DNA of 51,658 nucleotides from an uncultured Nitrosomonas sp. (GCA_902826055.1 CADEDJ010000005.1:43181-94838); one strand, 5' to 3'; shown: positions 35,806 to 48,844, counted from the first letter of the stretch. Notes: a model not told the origin generated them from the sequence alone. Numbers and translations: made by a program.

Positions 35806-37338
35806 ATGCCGGAACATTTAATTATTTTTGATACGACCTTGCGCGATGGCGAGCAGAGTCCTGGGGCCTCAATGACAAAAGAGGAAAAAATCCGTATCGC
35901 CTGGCAACTGGAACGTATGGGTGTAGATGTGATTGAAGCAGGTTTTCCAGCAGCTTCAAATGGAGATTTTGAAGCTGTTAAAGCGGTTGCTGATTTAGTC
36001 AAAGGAAGTGTGGTTTGCGGGTTGGCGAGAGCTATCGAAGCTGATATCAAACGTACTGGTGAAGCCTTAAGAGGTGCCCAATCAGCGCGTATTCATACTT
36101 TTATTGCGACATCTCCAATTCATATGAAAAATAAGCTGAGGATGGCGCCTGATCAAGTGATCGAGCAAGCTGTAAAAGCAGTGAAATGGGCACGTGACTA
36201 TACCGATAATATTGAGTTTTCTCCAGAAGATGCAGGTCGTTCTGAAATTGATTTTTTATGCCAAGTACTGGAAGCTGTTATTAAAGCGGGTGCGACCACA
36301 TTGAATATTCCTGATACTGTAGGCTATACCATGCCAGAGCAGTTCGGCAAATTAATTCATGATTTGCGTGAACGAATTCCAAATTCTGACAAAGCAGTTT
36401 TCTCGGTTCATTGCCATAATGATTTAGGTTTGGCTGTAGCCAATTCATTGGCGGCTGTGATGAGTGGTGCTCGGCAGGTAGAATGTACTATTAATGGACT
36501 GGGAGAGAGAGCTGGCAATGCATCGCTTGAAGAGATCGTAATGGCTGTACGGACACGTCAAGATTATTTTCCTTGTGATACAAGAATTGATACTACGCAT
36601 ATTGTATCAGCGAGTAAGTTGGTTTCTGGTATCACAGGTTTTCCAGTTCAGCCTAATAAAGCGATTGTTGGAGCTAATGCTTTTGCTCATGAATCAGGCA
36701 TTCACCAAGACGGCGTACTGAAACATCGTGAGACGTATGAGATTATGCGTGCAGAAGATGTAGGTTGGGGTGCAAACAAATTATTGTTAGGAAAACATTC
36801 GGGTCGTAATGCATTTCGTAATCGTCTGATGGAATTAGGTATTGAATTGGAATCGGAAGAGATGCTCAATAATACTTTTATGCGCTTCAAGGAGTTGGCG
36901 GATAAAAAGCATGAAATATTTGATGAGGATCTGCATGCATTGGTTTCGGATGAGGTAGTGGTATTGCATGAATGTTTCCGGTTAATTTCATTGACTGTAC
37001 ATAGTGAAACGGGTGAAGTTCCTTATGCACGCGTAGTGATTTCCGAAAATGGCAATGAAATGTGCGCTGAATCTCAAGGAAGTGGGCCTGTTGATGCAAC
37101 TTTCCGTGGAATCGAGACGTTGCTAAAAAGCGGTGCTCAATTACAATTATTCTCGGTCAATAATATTACGAGCGGCACTGATGCACAGGGAGAAGTGACT
37201 GTCCGATTACGCAAATCTGATCGTATTGTCAACGGACACGGCGCAGATACTGATATCGTTGTGGCTTCCGCAAAAGCATATTTAAGTGCATTAAATAAAC
37301 TTTGCAGCAAGTTAGAACGAGCTCATCCTCAAGTGTAG
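35806..37338 (+). CDS. leuA: 2-isopropylmalate synthase
   Basis: A 510-residue enzyme that condenses 2-ketoisovalerate with acetyl-CoA to start leucine synthesis. The N-terminal HMGL-like TIM barrel has [16 protein letters not shown], and [15 protein letters not shown] supplies the metal-binding His residues. GGxxERAGN appears as [14 protein letters not shown], and the C-terminal ~120 residues form the LeuA regulatory dimer domain for leucine feedback. GGAG lies 6 bases before the ATG. It is the last biosynthetic gene of the ilvBHC-psd-pssA-leuA series. Confidence 0.96.
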   Translation: MPEHLIIFDTTLRDGEQSPGASMTKEEKIRIAWQLERMGVDVIEAGFPAASNGDFEAVKAVADLVKGSVVCGLARAIEADIKRTGEALRGAQSARIHTFIATSPIHMKNKLRMAPDQVIEQAVKAVKWARDYTDNIEFSPEDAGRSEIDFLCQVLEAVIKAGATTLNIPDTVGYTMPEQFGKLIHDLRERIPNSDKAVFSVHCHNDLGLAVANSLAAVMSGARQVECTINGLGERAGNASLEEIVMAVRTRQDYFPCDTRIDTTHIVSASKLVSGITGFPVQPNKAIVGANAFAHESGIHQDGVLKHRETYEIMRAEDVGWGANKLLLGKHSGRNAFRNRLMELGIELESEEMLNNTFMRFKELADKKHEIFDEDLHALVSDEVVVLHECFRLISLTVHSETGEVPYARVVISENGNEMCAESQGSGPVDATFRGIETLLKSGAQLQLFSVNNITSGTDAQGEVTVRLRKSDRIVNGHGADTDIVVASAKAYLSALNKLCSKLERAHPQV

Positions 37339-37360
37339 TGCGATTCCGAATTTATAAAGC

Positions 37361-37849
37361 GTGATGAATAAACATACACTGATACTGATATTTTGCTGGG
37401 GAACACTGCTACTGAGTCCGTGGGCAGAGGCTTTTCAATTTCAGGATACCACTGGAAAAATTCATAAACTGGAAGATTATAAAGGGCGATGGGTATTAAT
37501 TAATTTCTGGGCAACCTGGTGTCCCCCTTGTTTAAAAGAAATTCCTGACTTGATTTCACTTTATGAAAGTCATAAAGATAAAATTATGGTGATCGGTGTG
37601 GCAATGGATTCTGATGATCAGCAGATAGTGATGGATTTTGTCCGGCGAATGTCAATTACCTATCCGACTGTTCTGGGTAACCGCGAGATTGCTTCTCAGG
37701 TGGACGATATTTCTTTATTACCCAGCACTTATTTCTACGACCCTGATGGAAAACCGGCGGCACGTCAACAAGGTATTATTTCTCGTGAAAATATAGAAAA
37801 ATTTATTGAGTTAAAATCAGCTAACAAAAAATCTACCAATCTTCAGTAA
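37361..37849 (+). CDS. TlpA/ResA-like periplasmic thioredoxin
   Basis: A 162-residue exported thioredoxin-fold protein. A signal peptide (LILIFCWGTLLLSPWAEA) is followed by the TlpA/AhpC-type domain with active site WCPPC (Cys54 and Cys57) and the cis-Pro region LLPSTYFYDPDG. It probably reduces disulfides in the periplasm, for example in cytochrome c maturation; the exact partner is unknown. It begins 22 bases after leuA, so it may be read through from it. Confidence 0.88.
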   Translation: MMNKHTLILIFCWGTLLLSPWAEAFQFQDTTGKIHKLEDYKGRWVLINFWATWCPPCLKEIPDLISLYESHKDKIMVIGVAMDSDDQQIVMDFVRRMSITYPTVLGNREIASQVDDISLLPSTYFYDPDGKPAARQQGIISRENIEKFIELKSANKKSTNLQ

Positions 37850-37866
37850 TAAGATACGGATGTGTA

Positions 37867-37890
37867 AACACCTACTAGCTATTAGGTGTT
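37867..37890. terminator. Hairpin between convergent genes
   Basis: AACACCTA, an 8-base loop and TAGGTGTT form a perfect 8-bp stem that includes the last codons of the lytic transglycosylase. It lacks a T-run on both sides, so it may slow or stop transcription only weakly. Confidence 0.4.
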
Positions 37891-38483
37891 AGTGTATTAG
37901 CATCATACCGCCATGTTGTAAGCCATTTGTCAAATACAAGTTGTGGGTAAGTGGAGCTACCTAAACTGCCATTATATCTGCCAAGAGCACGAAAATAATC
38001 TCCTTTTTCGATATCAAGGTAATGGCGGAGAATTGCACATCCATATCGTAAATTTATACGTAAATGAAAAAGATTGTGATCTTGCCGGCCAATGACATCA
38101 ACCCAAAATGGCATGATTTGCATATAACCACGTGCGCCTGCATGAGAAATAGCATATTTCTTAAAACCACTTTCAATTTGGATAATACTCAGCACAAGTT
38201 GTGGATCTAGTCCTGCGCGTGTGGATTCATAGTAAACTGTTCTTAAAAATTCTTCACGTTCAATGCGGTCAGGAATAAATTTTTCCAATCGATGGCTCAT
38301 AATAATGAGCCACGTAATGTTGTCGGTCATGGCAGCATATTCTGCATATGAAACTGCTTGATCACTAGTTTCATGAAATGCAATTGTTTGAGCGCTGGCA
38401 GCAAGCTGCTCGTAATTCTGGCTATTGGCCTGCACGAGGCTGGAGAAAAACAATGACAGTGCTAGTATGATTATCTTTTTCAT
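37875..38483 (-). CDS. Lytic transglycosylase (SLT domain)
   Basis: A 202-residue exported peptidoglycan lytic transglycosylase. Signal peptide [18 protein letters not shown]; catalytic Glu in [12 protein letters not shown]; then [14 protein letters not shown] and [20 protein letters not shown], the usual SLT motifs. The domain occupies most of the mature protein, with no LysM or other binding module. Its start overlaps the proS stop by 4 bases (38480-38483), so it is the second gene of a proS operon. Confidence 0.9.
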   Translation of the reverse strand: MKKIIILALSLFFSSLVQANSQNYEQLAASAQTIAFHETSDQAVSYAEYAAMTDNITWLIIMSHRLEKFIPDRIEREEFLRTVYYESTRAGLDPQLVLSIIQIESGFKKYAISHAGARGYMQIMPFWVDVIGRQDHNLFHLRINLRYGCAILRHYLDIEKGDYFRALGRYNGSLGSSTYPQLVFDKWLTTWRYDANTLTPNS

Positions 38484-40180
38484 AACTTATTCATGATAAA
38501 TGAGAAAATTTCATTGATAGGTATTGTTTGTGAAATCTGATCTTTCCGTTGTTGATATTCAACAATGGATTGCTTGAGTCCTCGTTCACCAACAACAATG
38601 CGATGTGGGATACCAATTAATTCCATATCTGCAAACATTACACCAGGGCGTTCATCTCGGTCATCTAGCAAAACTTCGATTTGTGCATCAAGAAATTGTT
38701 GATAAAGTTTATTGGCCATATCTTTTACCTGACTGTTTTTTTGTAAACCAATGGGTACGATTGCAAGTTGAAAGGGAGCTATGGCTGCCGGAAAAATAAT
38801 CCCATGTTGGTCGTGATTTTGTTCAATTGCGGCAGCAACAATACGTGAAATACCAATACCATAACATCCCATTTCCATATATTGCAGATGACCTGATTCG
38901 TCAAGATAGCTTGCTTTCATAATTTCAGAGTATTTTTTTCGCAGTTGAAAAATATGACCAACTTCAATACCCCGACAAATTTCAAGTTTCCCTTTTCCAT
39001 CAGGTGAATCATCACCTGCAACAACATTTCTGATATCAAAAACATGCTCAGGTATTTTAAGATCACGATCAAAATTTACATGTGTTAGATGGTATCCTTC
39101 CTCATTTGCACCACAAACAAAATTGCCCATATTGATTACAGCATGATCAGCAATAACACAGGTATCTAGATCAACGGGGCCAATATAGCCTGGTACTGTT
39201 CCCGTTTCTTGTAGAATATCTGCTTCGCTTGCCATTTGAAATTCGGATAAAAAGGGTATTTTTCTGACTTTCAATTCGTTAAGCTGATGGTCACCGCGCA
39301 GTAATAATAAATATAGTGTGTCGTTAGCTTTTACTGCTAGTGTTTTTATGGTTTTTTGCAGCGGAATGCCCAGAAAATTTGCCACTTCCATGCAAGTTTT
39401 TTTATTAGGTGTAGCCATTTTACGCATAACATCAAGTGGTTCATCGCGCTGTTGTTCTTGGAGCAACGATTTAGCCAATTCAATGTTGGCGGCATATTCT
39501 GATTCGGGACAAAATGCGATAGCATCTTCTCCAGATTCGGCTAAAACATGGAATTCATGCGAACCACTGCCGCCTATGGCACCCGTATCGGCTGCTACGG
39601 CACGAAATTTCAGGCCCAAGCGGGTAAAGATACGGCTATAGGTTTCATACATATGCTGATAAGTTTGCATCAAGCTATTTTCATCTGTATGGAATGAATA
39701 CGCGTCTTTCATTATAAATTCTCGAGCACGCATTACACCAAAACGAGGACGAATTTCATCACGGAATTTGGTTTGTATTTGATAGAAATTAAGAGGTAGC
39801 TGGCGATAGCTTTTGATTTCTCTGCGCGCGATGTCGGTGATAATTTCTTCATGCGTAGGGCCAAAACAAAAATCATGCTCATGACGATCTTTAATTTTCA
39901 GCATTTGTGGCCCAAATATATCCCACCTTCCTGTTTCTTGCCATAACTCCGCTGGTTGTATGGCTGGCATTAATACTTCTATAGCACCGCTCTTATTCAT
40001 TTCTTCACGTACAACATTTTCTATTTTCCGCAGTATTCGCAAACCTAGCGGCATCCAGCTATATAACCCACTTCCTAGGCGTTTGATTAAACCAGCACGT
40101 AGCATCAATTTGTGGCTAATAAGTTCAGCTTCTGTGGGTGCTTCTTTGAGAGTTGAAATAAAAAATTGCGAGACGCGCAT
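38480..40180 (-). CDS. proS: Prolyl-tRNA synthetase
   Basis: A 566-residue bacterial-type ProRS with the YbaK-like editing domain inserted between class II motifs 2 and 3. Motif 1 region [17 protein letters not shown], motif 2 [17 protein letters not shown], editing domain at residues ~230-390, motif 3 [17 protein letters not shown] and the C-terminal anticodon-binding domain are all present. The frame reaches a TTG at 40210, but the ATG at 40180 ([10 protein letters not shown]) matches the family and has GGAA upstream. Confidence 0.96.
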   Translation of the reverse strand: MRVSQFFISTLKEAPTEAELISHKLMLRAGLIKRLGSGLYSWMPLGLRILRKIENVVREEMNKSGAIEVLMPAIQPAELWQETGRWDIFGPQMLKIKDRHEHDFCFGPTHEEIITDIARREIKSYRQLPLNFYQIQTKFRDEIRPRFGVMRAREFIMKDAYSFHTDENSLMQTYQHMYETYSRIFTRLGLKFRAVAADTGAIGGSGSHEFHVLAESGEDAIAFCPESEYAANIELAKSLLQEQQRDEPLDVMRKMATPNKKTCMEVANFLGIPLQKTIKTLAVKANDTLYLLLLRGDHQLNELKVRKIPFLSEFQMASEADILQETGTVPGYIGPVDLDTCVIADHAVINMGNFVCGANEEGYHLTHVNFDRDLKIPEHVFDIRNVVAGDDSPDGKGKLEICRGIEVGHIFQLRKKYSEIMKASYLDESGHLQYMEMGCYGIGISRIVAAAIEQNHDQHGIIFPAAIAPFQLAIVPIGLQKNSQVKDMANKLYQQFLDAQIEVLLDDRDERPGVMFADMELIGIPHRIVVGERGLKQSIVEYQQRKDQISQTIPINEIFSFIMNKL

Positions 40181-40247
40181 AAGCTGTTCCATTATGATTA
40201 CAATACTCAATGATTCTACCTTGAAATAATGGTGAGTTACTTAGGAA

Positions 40248-40266
40248 TTTATCAAAATTTGATAAA
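40248..40266. promoter_or_regulatory. 19-bp perfect palindrome in the proS-rppH spacer
   Basis: TTTATCAAA and TTTGATAAA flank a single A. It lies between the divergent proS and rppH genes, about 70 bases upstream of proS. It could be an operator for an unknown dimeric regulator. An AT-rich chance palindrome is possible. Confidence 0.35.
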
Positions 40267-40293
40267 AGGAATATTAGTCGAAACAGGCTCTGA

Positions 40294-40322
40294 TTGAGAG
40301 TTTTAATTTTAAAAAGTATTTT
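40294..40322 (+). promoter_or_regulatory. Candidate sigma-70 promoter for rppH
   Basis: TTGAGA (40294-40299) and TATTTT (40317-40322) are 17 bases apart on the plus strand, about 77 bases before the rppH ATG. The surrounding AT-richness makes chance matches likely. Confidence 0.35.
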
Positions 40323-40399
40323 CATTTCATGAGTACTTTTAATCTGTAGTAAAGTATGAAAAAATCCACAATATTTAATGGGTCAAATGGGAAATTTTC

Positions 40400-40957
40400 A
40401 TGATTGACCGTAATGGATACCGTCCCAATGTTGGAATTATCTTGCTGAATTCAAAGAACGAAGTTTTTTGGGGTAAGCGTATAAAACAGAATTCTTGGCA
40501 ATTTCCACAAGGTGGCATTAAGTCAGGTGAAAGCCCTGAACAAGCTATGTATCGGGAATTAACCGAGGAAATTGGGCTGCGACCTAATCATGTAGAGATT
40601 GTCGGACGAACACGTGATTGGTTGCGTTATGAAGTGCCTGAACGTTGGATAAGACGTGAGTGGCGTGGAAATTATAAGGGTCAAAAGCAGATCTGGTATC
40701 TGTTACGTTTAGTTGGGCGTGATAGTGATGTTTCTTTGCGCAGAAGCGCACATCCAGAGTTTGATGCTTGGCGATGGAATCAATATTGGGTTGAACTGGA
40801 TTCAGTTGTCGAATTTAAGCGTAAAGTATATAAACAGGCACTGACTGAGCTTTCTCGCTTACTAAAAACCGATCCTTATCACAACAACGAAAAAAATAAT
40901 GTACTTAGGGAAGTTAATAAAATAGTCTTGGTTGATCAATTAGAAGTAAATGAATAA
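40400..40957 (+). CDS. rppH: RNA pyrophosphohydrolase RppH
   Basis: A 185-residue Nudix hydrolase that removes pyrophosphate from the 5' end of mRNA to start decay. The Nudix box spans residues 38-60 with GG, E44 and the catalytic REL-EE ([10 protein letters not shown]). [15 protein letters not shown] at the N-terminus and WFLL-like IWYLLRL are typical of RppH rather than other Nudix enzymes. The C-terminus extends ~25 residues past the domain. Confidence 0.95.
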   Translation: MIDRNGYRPNVGIILLNSKNEVFWGKRIKQNSWQFPQGGIKSGESPEQAMYRELTEEIGLRPNHVEIVGRTRDWLRYEVPERWIRREWRGNYKGQKQIWYLLRLVGRDSDVSLRRSAHPEFDAWRWNQYWVELDSVVEFKRKVYKQALTELSRLLKTDPYHNNEKNNVLREVNKIVLVDQLEVNE

Positions 40958-41091
40958 TCGCGTTTGTAGTAAAAAATATTTTGCTAAAGTTTGGTTATGA
41001 GCAAAATATTATCTTTTTAAATTTCCACTTGTAAATATTTCATCAGGCGTAATCGGCTGCGCCATTACAGTCGCTTTTAAGGAGAATATCG

Positions 41092-42090
41092 ATGAAGATA
41101 CGTACATTGCTGGCAACATCGCTGCTATCGATTAGCACTGCTATTGTTACTTCAATTTCTGCTTCCGCCAATGAGCCAATCCAGCCTATTAAAGCAGCGA
41201 CAATTAAAAACGCTGAGATGGTGGAGTTGGGTAAGATGTTGTTTTTTGATCCACGCTTATCCAAATCTGGTTTTATTTCTTGTAATTCTTGCCACAATTT
41301 GAGTATGGGGGGTACGGATAATATCCCTACTTCCATAGGTCATGCATGGCAGCAAGGACCTATTAATGCACCGACAGTATTGAATGCGAGTATGAACTTG
41401 GCACAATTCTGGGACGGACGGGCTAAAGATTTAAAAGAACAAGCGGGAGGGCCGATTGCAAATCCGGGAGAAATGGCTTCAACGCATAAAGCGGCCGTTG
41501 AAGTATTGCAATCAATTCCTCAATATCGTGCCTATTTCCAAAAAGCATTTGGTTCTGATCAAGTGGATATTGATCGTGTAACCACTGCGATTGCAGCTTT
41601 TGAGGAAACTTTGGTTACTCCGGGATCACGTTTTGATAAGTGGCTTGAAGGAGATAAAAAAGCATTGAATCAGCAGGAGCTAGACGGGTATGAACTATTC
41701 AAAAGTAGCGGATGTTCGGGTTGCCATAATGGGCCAGCTATCGGCGGCACTTTATATCAGAAGTTTGGCGTATATCATCCGTATGAAACGACTAGCAAAG
41801 TGGAAGGCAGAAAAGCAGTCACTGGAAAAAATACGGATTTAAATGTATTTAAAGTACCAACATTGCGTAATATTGAATTAACTTATCCGTATTTTCATGA
41901 TGGCGCAGCGGCAACATTAGAAGATGCTGTTAAAACAATGGGTAAACTACAATTAGATCGTGATTTTGATAAAAAAGAAATTGATAGTATTGTCGCTTTC
42001 TTAAAAACACTGACGGGTGAGCAACCCAATTTTAAGTTGCCAGTTTTGCCACCTTCTAACAATAGCACTCCAAAACCTGTACCATTTTAA
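41092..42090 (+). CDS. Di-haem cytochrome c peroxidase
   Basis: A 332-residue periplasmic peroxidase reducing H2O2 to water with electrons from cytochrome c. Signal peptide KIRTLLATSLLSISTAIVTS to ASA. Two CxxCH haem sites: CNSCH (Cys64, Cys67, His68) and CSGCH (Cys208, Cys211, His212). NPGEMAST and KVPTLRNIELTYPYFHDG are family motifs. AAGGAGA precedes the ATG. A related di-haem peroxidase of known structure comes from Nitrosomonas europaea. It stands alone between rppH and hfq. Confidence 0.93.
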   Translation: MKIRTLLATSLLSISTAIVTSISASANEPIQPIKAATIKNAEMVELGKMLFFDPRLSKSGFISCNSCHNLSMGGTDNIPTSIGHAWQQGPINAPTVLNASMNLAQFWDGRAKDLKEQAGGPIANPGEMASTHKAAVEVLQSIPQYRAYFQKAFGSDQVDIDRVTTAIAAFEETLVTPGSRFDKWLEGDKKALNQQELDGYELFKSSGCSGCHNGPAIGGTLYQKFGVYHPYETTSKVEGRKAVTGKNTDLNVFKVPTLRNIELTYPYFHDGAAATLEDAVKTMGKLQLDRDFDKKEIDSIVAFLKTLTGEQPNFKLPVLPPSNNSTPKPVPF

Positions 42091-42373
42091 TTTTCCGAGG
42101 TTTAATAAATAGAGAAAGTTATGAATTTATGAATTGCGATACTTCTTAACTTCTGTTGTACAAAGCGAGAGAATTTTTTAAAGTATCCATACATTGAAAG
42201 ATTCAATTAAGTGGTTGAAAAGAAGGGAAAGATAAGGTTGAGTTTTTACTTCAACTTATTGATTAAAATGATTCTGGGTCTTGCAGTGTTAACGCAATCT
42301 AATGTAGATTTACATTTGAAAATCGAGTAGAGTCACTTTTCCGATAACCAATAATTAAAATAGGGAATTACCT
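42091..42373. other. Intergenic region before hfq
   Basis: About 283 AT-rich bases between cytochrome c peroxidase and hfq. A weak hairpin (TAAGGTTGA to TCAACTTA, one bulge) lies near 42233-42259 without a T-run. The hfq promoter should be here; a possible -35 TTGCAG occurs near 42281 with no convincing -10. Confidence 0.35.
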
Positions 42374-42619
42374 ATGGGTAATAAGGGGCAATTACTGCAA
42401 GATCCATTTCTGAATTTATTACGTAAAGAGCATATTCCAGTATCAATATATTTGGTAAATGGTATTAAATTGCAAGGACAAATCGATTCGTTTGATCAAT
42501 ATGTAGTACTGTTGAAGAATTCGGTTACGCAAATGGTATATAAACATGCAATTTCCACAGTTGTACCTACAAGAGCAGTTACCATGCCAATTGAAACGGT
42601 GGAAACACATGATGCATAG
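42374..42619 (+). CDS. hfq: RNA chaperone Hfq
   Basis: An 81-residue Sm-fold RNA chaperone. [21 protein letters not shown], the Sm1 region [16 protein letters not shown] and the Sm2 YKHAIST are all intact, including Gln and Lys/His residues of the proximal RNA-binding face. The C-terminal tail is short, as in most betaproteobacteria. hflX follows 24 bases later, the usual hfq-hflX-hflK-hflC order. Confidence 0.97.
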   Translation: MGNKGQLLQDPFLNLLRKEHIPVSIYLVNGIKLQGQIDSFDQYVVLLKNSVTQMVYKHAISTVVPTRAVTMPIETVETHDA

Positions 42620-42643
42620 TGCCTGAAAAATTTTCCGGGGATT

Positions 42644-43816
42644 ATGCATAAATTACAAATAGCAGATTCAGCTATCTTAGTAAGTCTTGATTTTGGCAAT
42701 GGTGATCATGTTGATCGCGTGCAAGAGTTGCATCAATTGGCTTTAAGTGCCAATCTTCTAGTTTTAGCTATTATAGAAGGAAAGCGCTCTCGACCTGACC
42801 CTGCGACTTATATCGGGAGTGGAAAAGTTGATGAGTTGGCGCGGGCGGTAGCGCAAACTAAAGTATCGTTTGTAATATTCAATCATGACTTATCCCCTGC
42901 TCAGCAGCGTAATTTGTCTTTGCGTTTGAATTGTAGTGTTATTGATCGTACCAGCTTAATTTTGGATATTTTTGCGCAACGGGCTAAAAGTTATGAAGGT
43001 AAGCTGCAAGTAGAATTGGCGCAGCTTGAACATCTGGCAACCCGATTGGTGCGAGGCTGGACACACTTGGAGAGACAAAAAGGTGGTATAGGTTTGCGAG
43101 GCCCAGGTGAAACTCAGTTAGAAACTGATCGAAGATTAATTAAAAAAAGAGTCAAGTTACTTAAAGAGAAACTTTTAATTTTACAGCGCCAAAGGAGTGT
43201 ACAAAGGAAATCAAGGCAGCGTAAAAAGGTATTGTCAGTATCTATTGTTGGTTATACCAATGCGGGAAAATCAACATTGTTTAATAAATTAACACGTGCA
43301 AGATCCTATGCCGCGGATCAACTATTTGCTACACTGGATACAACGACGCGAAAGCTTTTTTTAACACCAGGTAATTCAGTAGTGATTTCCGATACAGTAG
43401 GATTTATTCGAGAATTACCACATACTTTGGTGGCGGCATTCTGTGCGACACTTGAAGAAACTATTCAGGCCGATATGCTACTTCATGTGATAGATGCAAA
43501 CAGCCCCGATCGTGAAGAACAAATTGATGAAGTTAATAAGATATTAAAAGAAATTGGTGCTGATACCATTCCGCAGATTTTAATTACGAATAAGATTGAT
43601 TTAATGGATTTGTCGTTCGGTGGAGAAGGATATGCGCGCGACGAATATGGTAAAATAGCACATATTCGTTTAAGTGCAAAAACAGGAAAAGGTATAGAGT
43701 TTGTAAGAAGAGCTTTGATAGAAGCGATTGCAGACAACTCCAAAAAATCATACGAAAAGTTTACAGATATTCAGGAAATTGGTAGAAACTGTGCTACAGT
43801 TCAAAAAAATTTTTAA
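42644..43816 (+). CDS. hflX: Ribosome-associated GTPase HflX
   Basis: A 390-residue GTPase that binds and splits stalled 70S/50S ribosomes. The N-terminal HflX domain has RPDPATYIGSGKVDEL. The central helical linker carries GGIGLRGPGETQLETDRR. The G domain has G1 GYTNAGKST (203-211), the switch TLDTTTRK, G3 DTVGFIREL and G4 TNKIDL. The C-terminus is short. CCGGGG lies just before the ATG. Confidence 0.96.
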   Translation: MHKLQIADSAILVSLDFGNGDHVDRVQELHQLALSANLLVLAIIEGKRSRPDPATYIGSGKVDELARAVAQTKVSFVIFNHDLSPAQQRNLSLRLNCSVIDRTSLILDIFAQRAKSYEGKLQVELAQLEHLATRLVRGWTHLERQKGGIGLRGPGETQLETDRRLIKKRVKLLKEKLLILQRQRSVQRKSRQRKKVLSVSIVGYTNAGKSTLFNKLTRARSYAADQLFATLDTTTRKLFLTPGNSVVISDTVGFIRELPHTLVAAFCATLEETIQADMLLHVIDANSPDREEQIDEVNKILKEIGADTIPQILITNKIDLMDLSFGGEGYARDEYGKIAHIRLSAKTGKGIEFVRRALIEAIADNSKKSYEKFTDIQEIGRNCATVQKNF

Positions 43817-43840
43817 ACGAACAAAAACAGGAATAAAATT

Positions 43841-45019
43841 ATGGGCTTAAATGATCCTCAGTGGGGGAAAAACAAAGGTGATTCCGGTCCGCCAGATCTA
43901 GACGATGTATTGCGTAATGTCAATAAAAAGATTAATAGTATCTTTGGACAGAAAAAAGGTGGCGGTGGTGGTGATGGGGCGCGTGACAAGGGTCAACCGC
44001 AGCACAGTGGCAGTAACATTTCACTGATATTAATTTTATTGCTCATAGTATGGTTAGGGAGTGGTTTCTATATTGTAGATGAAGGACACCGGGGTGTTGT
44101 ATTACGTTTTGGTCAATATGTGGAAACTTCGGCGGCTGGCTTACGCTGGCATTTTCCATATCCTATTGAAAAAGTAGAGATTGTGAATGTTAGTCAGGTT
44201 CGCACAGTAGAAATAGGTTATCGTAATAATGTGAGGAGTAAAGTATTGCGAGAATCTTTAATGCTGACTGATGACGAAAACATCATCGATATTCAGTTTG
44301 CAGTCCAATATATTTTGAATCACCCTGAGAATTTTCTTTTTAAAAACAGAAATCCTGATGATGCCGTTCTTCAGGCTGCAGAAACTGCAATTAGACAAGT
44401 TATTGGTAAAAGTAAAATGGACTATGTTCTTTATGAAGGACGTGAGCAAGTGGCCGCTAAAGCGACTCAACTGATGCAAAAGATTTTGGATCGCTATGAA
44501 ATAGGTATTTTAATTAGCAAGGTCACTATGCAAAATGCACAACCGCCTGAACAGGTTCAAGCAGCATTCGACGATGCGGTAAAAGCTGGGCAAGATAGAG
44601 AGCGGCAAAAAAATGAAGGGCAAGCTTATGCAAATGACGTCATACCAAGAGCTGTCGGTAATGCGGCTCGCTTGCTTCAAGAATCTGAAGGATATAAGCA
44701 ACGTGTGATTGTTAGTGCAGAAGGTGATGCCAAGCGTTTTGAACAAATTCAAGTCGAATATAGTAAAGCACCGAAGGTGACTCGGGAACGCTTATATTTG
44801 GATATGATGCAGCAAGTGCTTTCAAATACAAGCAAAATTATGGTCGATCAGAAGGGTGGTAACAACTTACTGTATTTGCCACTCGACAAATTAATTCAAG
44901 TTACTGGGACGACACCTACTTCGCCAGTGACGGTACAGCCTTCAACGCAGGAACCAGCGCCAGATAACAGTATTCGAACACGCGAATCGTTTCGTAATCG
45001 TGACCGGGAGATGAGATAG
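43841..45019 (+). CDS. hflK: FtsH protease modulator HflK
   Basis: A 392-residue SPFH/prohibitin-family protein. The N-terminal cytoplasmic stretch (residues 1-60, Gly-rich) is followed by one membrane helix (LILILLLIVWLGSGFYIVDEG) and a periplasmic SPFH domain and coiled coil. With HflC it forms the large ring that surrounds and tempers the membrane protease FtsH. hflC follows with no gap (stop at 45019, ATG at 45020). Confidence 0.96.
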   Translation: MGLNDPQWGKNKGDSGPPDLDDVLRNVNKKINSIFGQKKGGGGGDGARDKGQPQHSGSNISLILILLLIVWLGSGFYIVDEGHRGVVLRFGQYVETSAAGLRWHFPYPIEKVEIVNVSQVRTVEIGYRNNVRSKVLRESLMLTDDENIIDIQFAVQYILNHPENFLFKNRNPDDAVLQAAETAIRQVIGKSKMDYVLYEGREQVAAKATQLMQKILDRYEIGILISKVTMQNAQPPEQVQAAFDDAVKAGQDRERQKNEGQAYANDVIPRAVGNAARLLQESEGYKQRVIVSAEGDAKRFEQIQVEYSKAPKVTRERLYLDMMQQVLSNTSKIMVDQKGGNNLLYLPLDKLIQVTGTTPTSPVTVQPSTQEPAPDNSIRTRESFRNRDREMR

Positions 45020-45895
45020 ATGAGAAGTTTTACATCAGTATTTGCAGGCATTATTATTGCCATTTTTTTTCTGGGGAGTTCCGCTATTTATATAGTAGAT
45101 GAGCGGCAGCAAGCTATTTTATTCCAATTAGGAGAAGTTATTGATGTTAAGACAGAGCCCGGTTTATATTTCAAAATCCCTATAGCACAAAATGTACGTT
45201 ATTTTGAAAAACGTATTTTAACCATGAATACCGAGGAGCCAGAACGTTTTATTACATCGGAAAAGAAAAATGTACTAGTGGATTTATTCGTTAAATGGCG
45301 TATTGTTGATGTTAAACAATATTATATAAGTGTACGCGGAGATGAAAGTCTTGCTCAGACTCGTTTAGCACAGACTATAAATGCTAGCTTACGTGATGAG
45401 TTTGGTAATCGGACTGTGCACGATGTGGTTTCTGGTGAGCGGGATATCATTATGGAGATCATGCGGCAAAAAGCAGATAACGATGCGCGTTCGATTGGTG
45501 TAGAAGTTGTAGATGTTCGTTTAAAACGTGTAGACTTACCACAAGAAGTTAGTGAGTCAGTTTACAGGCGTATGGAAGCTGAGCGAAAAAGAGTTGCGAA
45601 TGAATTACGTTCAACCGGTGCGGCTGAATCTGAGAAAATTCGTGCTGATGCAGATAGGCAACGAGAAGTTATCTTGGCAGAAGCTTATCGTGAAGCTCAA
45701 AAAACAATGGGTGATGGTGATAGTCAAGCAGCGGCAATCTACGCAGTAGCTTTTGAGAAAGATCCCGAATTTTATGCATTCTGGAGAAGCATGGATGCTT
45801 ATAAACAATCATTTAAGAATAAGAGCGACATGATGGTTCTTGAGCCAAGTTCTGATTTTTTTAAATATTTGAAAGATCCTGTTGTTGGCAAGTAA
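45020..45895 (+). CDS. hflC: FtsH protease modulator HflC
   Basis: A 291-residue partner of HflK. N-terminal membrane helix (VFAGIIIAIFFLGSSAIYIV), SPFH domain, then a long helical coil rich in Arg/Glu/Ala (RKRVANELRSTGAAESEKIR) and a C-terminal FYAFWRSMDAYK. The start is immediately after the hflK stop, implying strict co-expression. Confidence 0.96.
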   Translation: MRSFTSVFAGIIIAIFFLGSSAIYIVDERQQAILFQLGEVIDVKTEPGLYFKIPIAQNVRYFEKRILTMNTEEPERFITSEKKNVLVDLFVKWRIVDVKQYYISVRGDESLAQTRLAQTINASLRDEFGNRTVHDVVSGERDIIMEIMRQKADNDARSIGVEVVDVRLKRVDLPQEVSESVYRRMEAERKRVANELRSTGAAESEKIRADADRQREVILAEAYREAQKTMGDGDSQAAAIYAVAFEKDPEFYAFWRSMDAYKQSFKNKSDMMVLEPSSDFFKYLKDPVVGK

Positions 45896-45944
45896 AATCA
45901 TCACACTGATAAATGGCATGTAACCTATTGTTCTATTGGTTTTA

Positions 45945-45964
45945 TTATATCAATTATGATATAA
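45945..45964 (+). repeat. Short AT-rich hairpin after hflC
   Basis: TTATATC, a 6-base loop and GATATAA form a 7-bp stem 50 bases after hflC. No T-run follows, so its role is unclear. Confidence 0.4.
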
Positions 45965-46024
45965 AATTACGTGAATTTAGTACAAAGATCACATGAAGTG
46001 ACAATATTTTTGCACTAACTTATA

Positions 46025-46085
46025 AAGAGGTTCTGAAGATCGTGTTTATATTTATACTCGATTCCAGCAGAACCTCTTATTTTTT
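46025..46085 (+). terminator. Long-loop terminator-like hairpin after hflC
   Basis: AAGAGGTTCTG (46025-46035) pairs perfectly with CAGAACCTCTT (46068-46078), followed by ATTTTTTG. The 11-bp stem plus T-run fits an intrinsic terminator, but the 32-base loop is unusually long. It may be the end of hflC or of a small RNA. Confidence 0.6.
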
Positions 46086-46137
46086 GTACCTATTTTCTGG
46101 TGTATTAATTGGTTGATTAAGCAGGGATAATAATTGT

Positions 46138-46323
46138 ATGTGGGAAATTTTTTTAATTGCGGTTGCATTGATGTTAATTTTAGAAGGAATGCTGCCTTTC
46201 TTATCTCCACAGACATGGCGTGAGACATTTAGAAAATTAATTGAAATCAATGACAGTCAAATTCGTTTCATAGGCTTAACTTCGATGTTAATTGGACTCA
46301 TGTTGCTTCTTATTGTGAGTTAG
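46138..46323 (+). CDS. DUF2065-family small membrane protein
   Basis: A 61-residue protein with two hydrophobic helices (WEIFLIAVALMLILEGML and FIGLTSMLIGLMLLLIV) separated by FLSPQTWRETFRKL. This matches the DUF2065 family (YjeT-like) found between hflC and purA or hisZ in many proteobacteria. Function is unknown. It precedes hisZ by 38 bases and probably shares its transcript. Confidence 0.85.
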   Translation: MWEIFLIAVALMLILEGMLPFLSPQTWRETFRKLIEINDSQIRFIGLTSMLIGLMLLLIVS

Positions 46324-46361
46324 TTTTATTTCCCTCCATAACATATATATTAGTAAGAATT

Positions 46362-48844
<2,483 letters not shown>

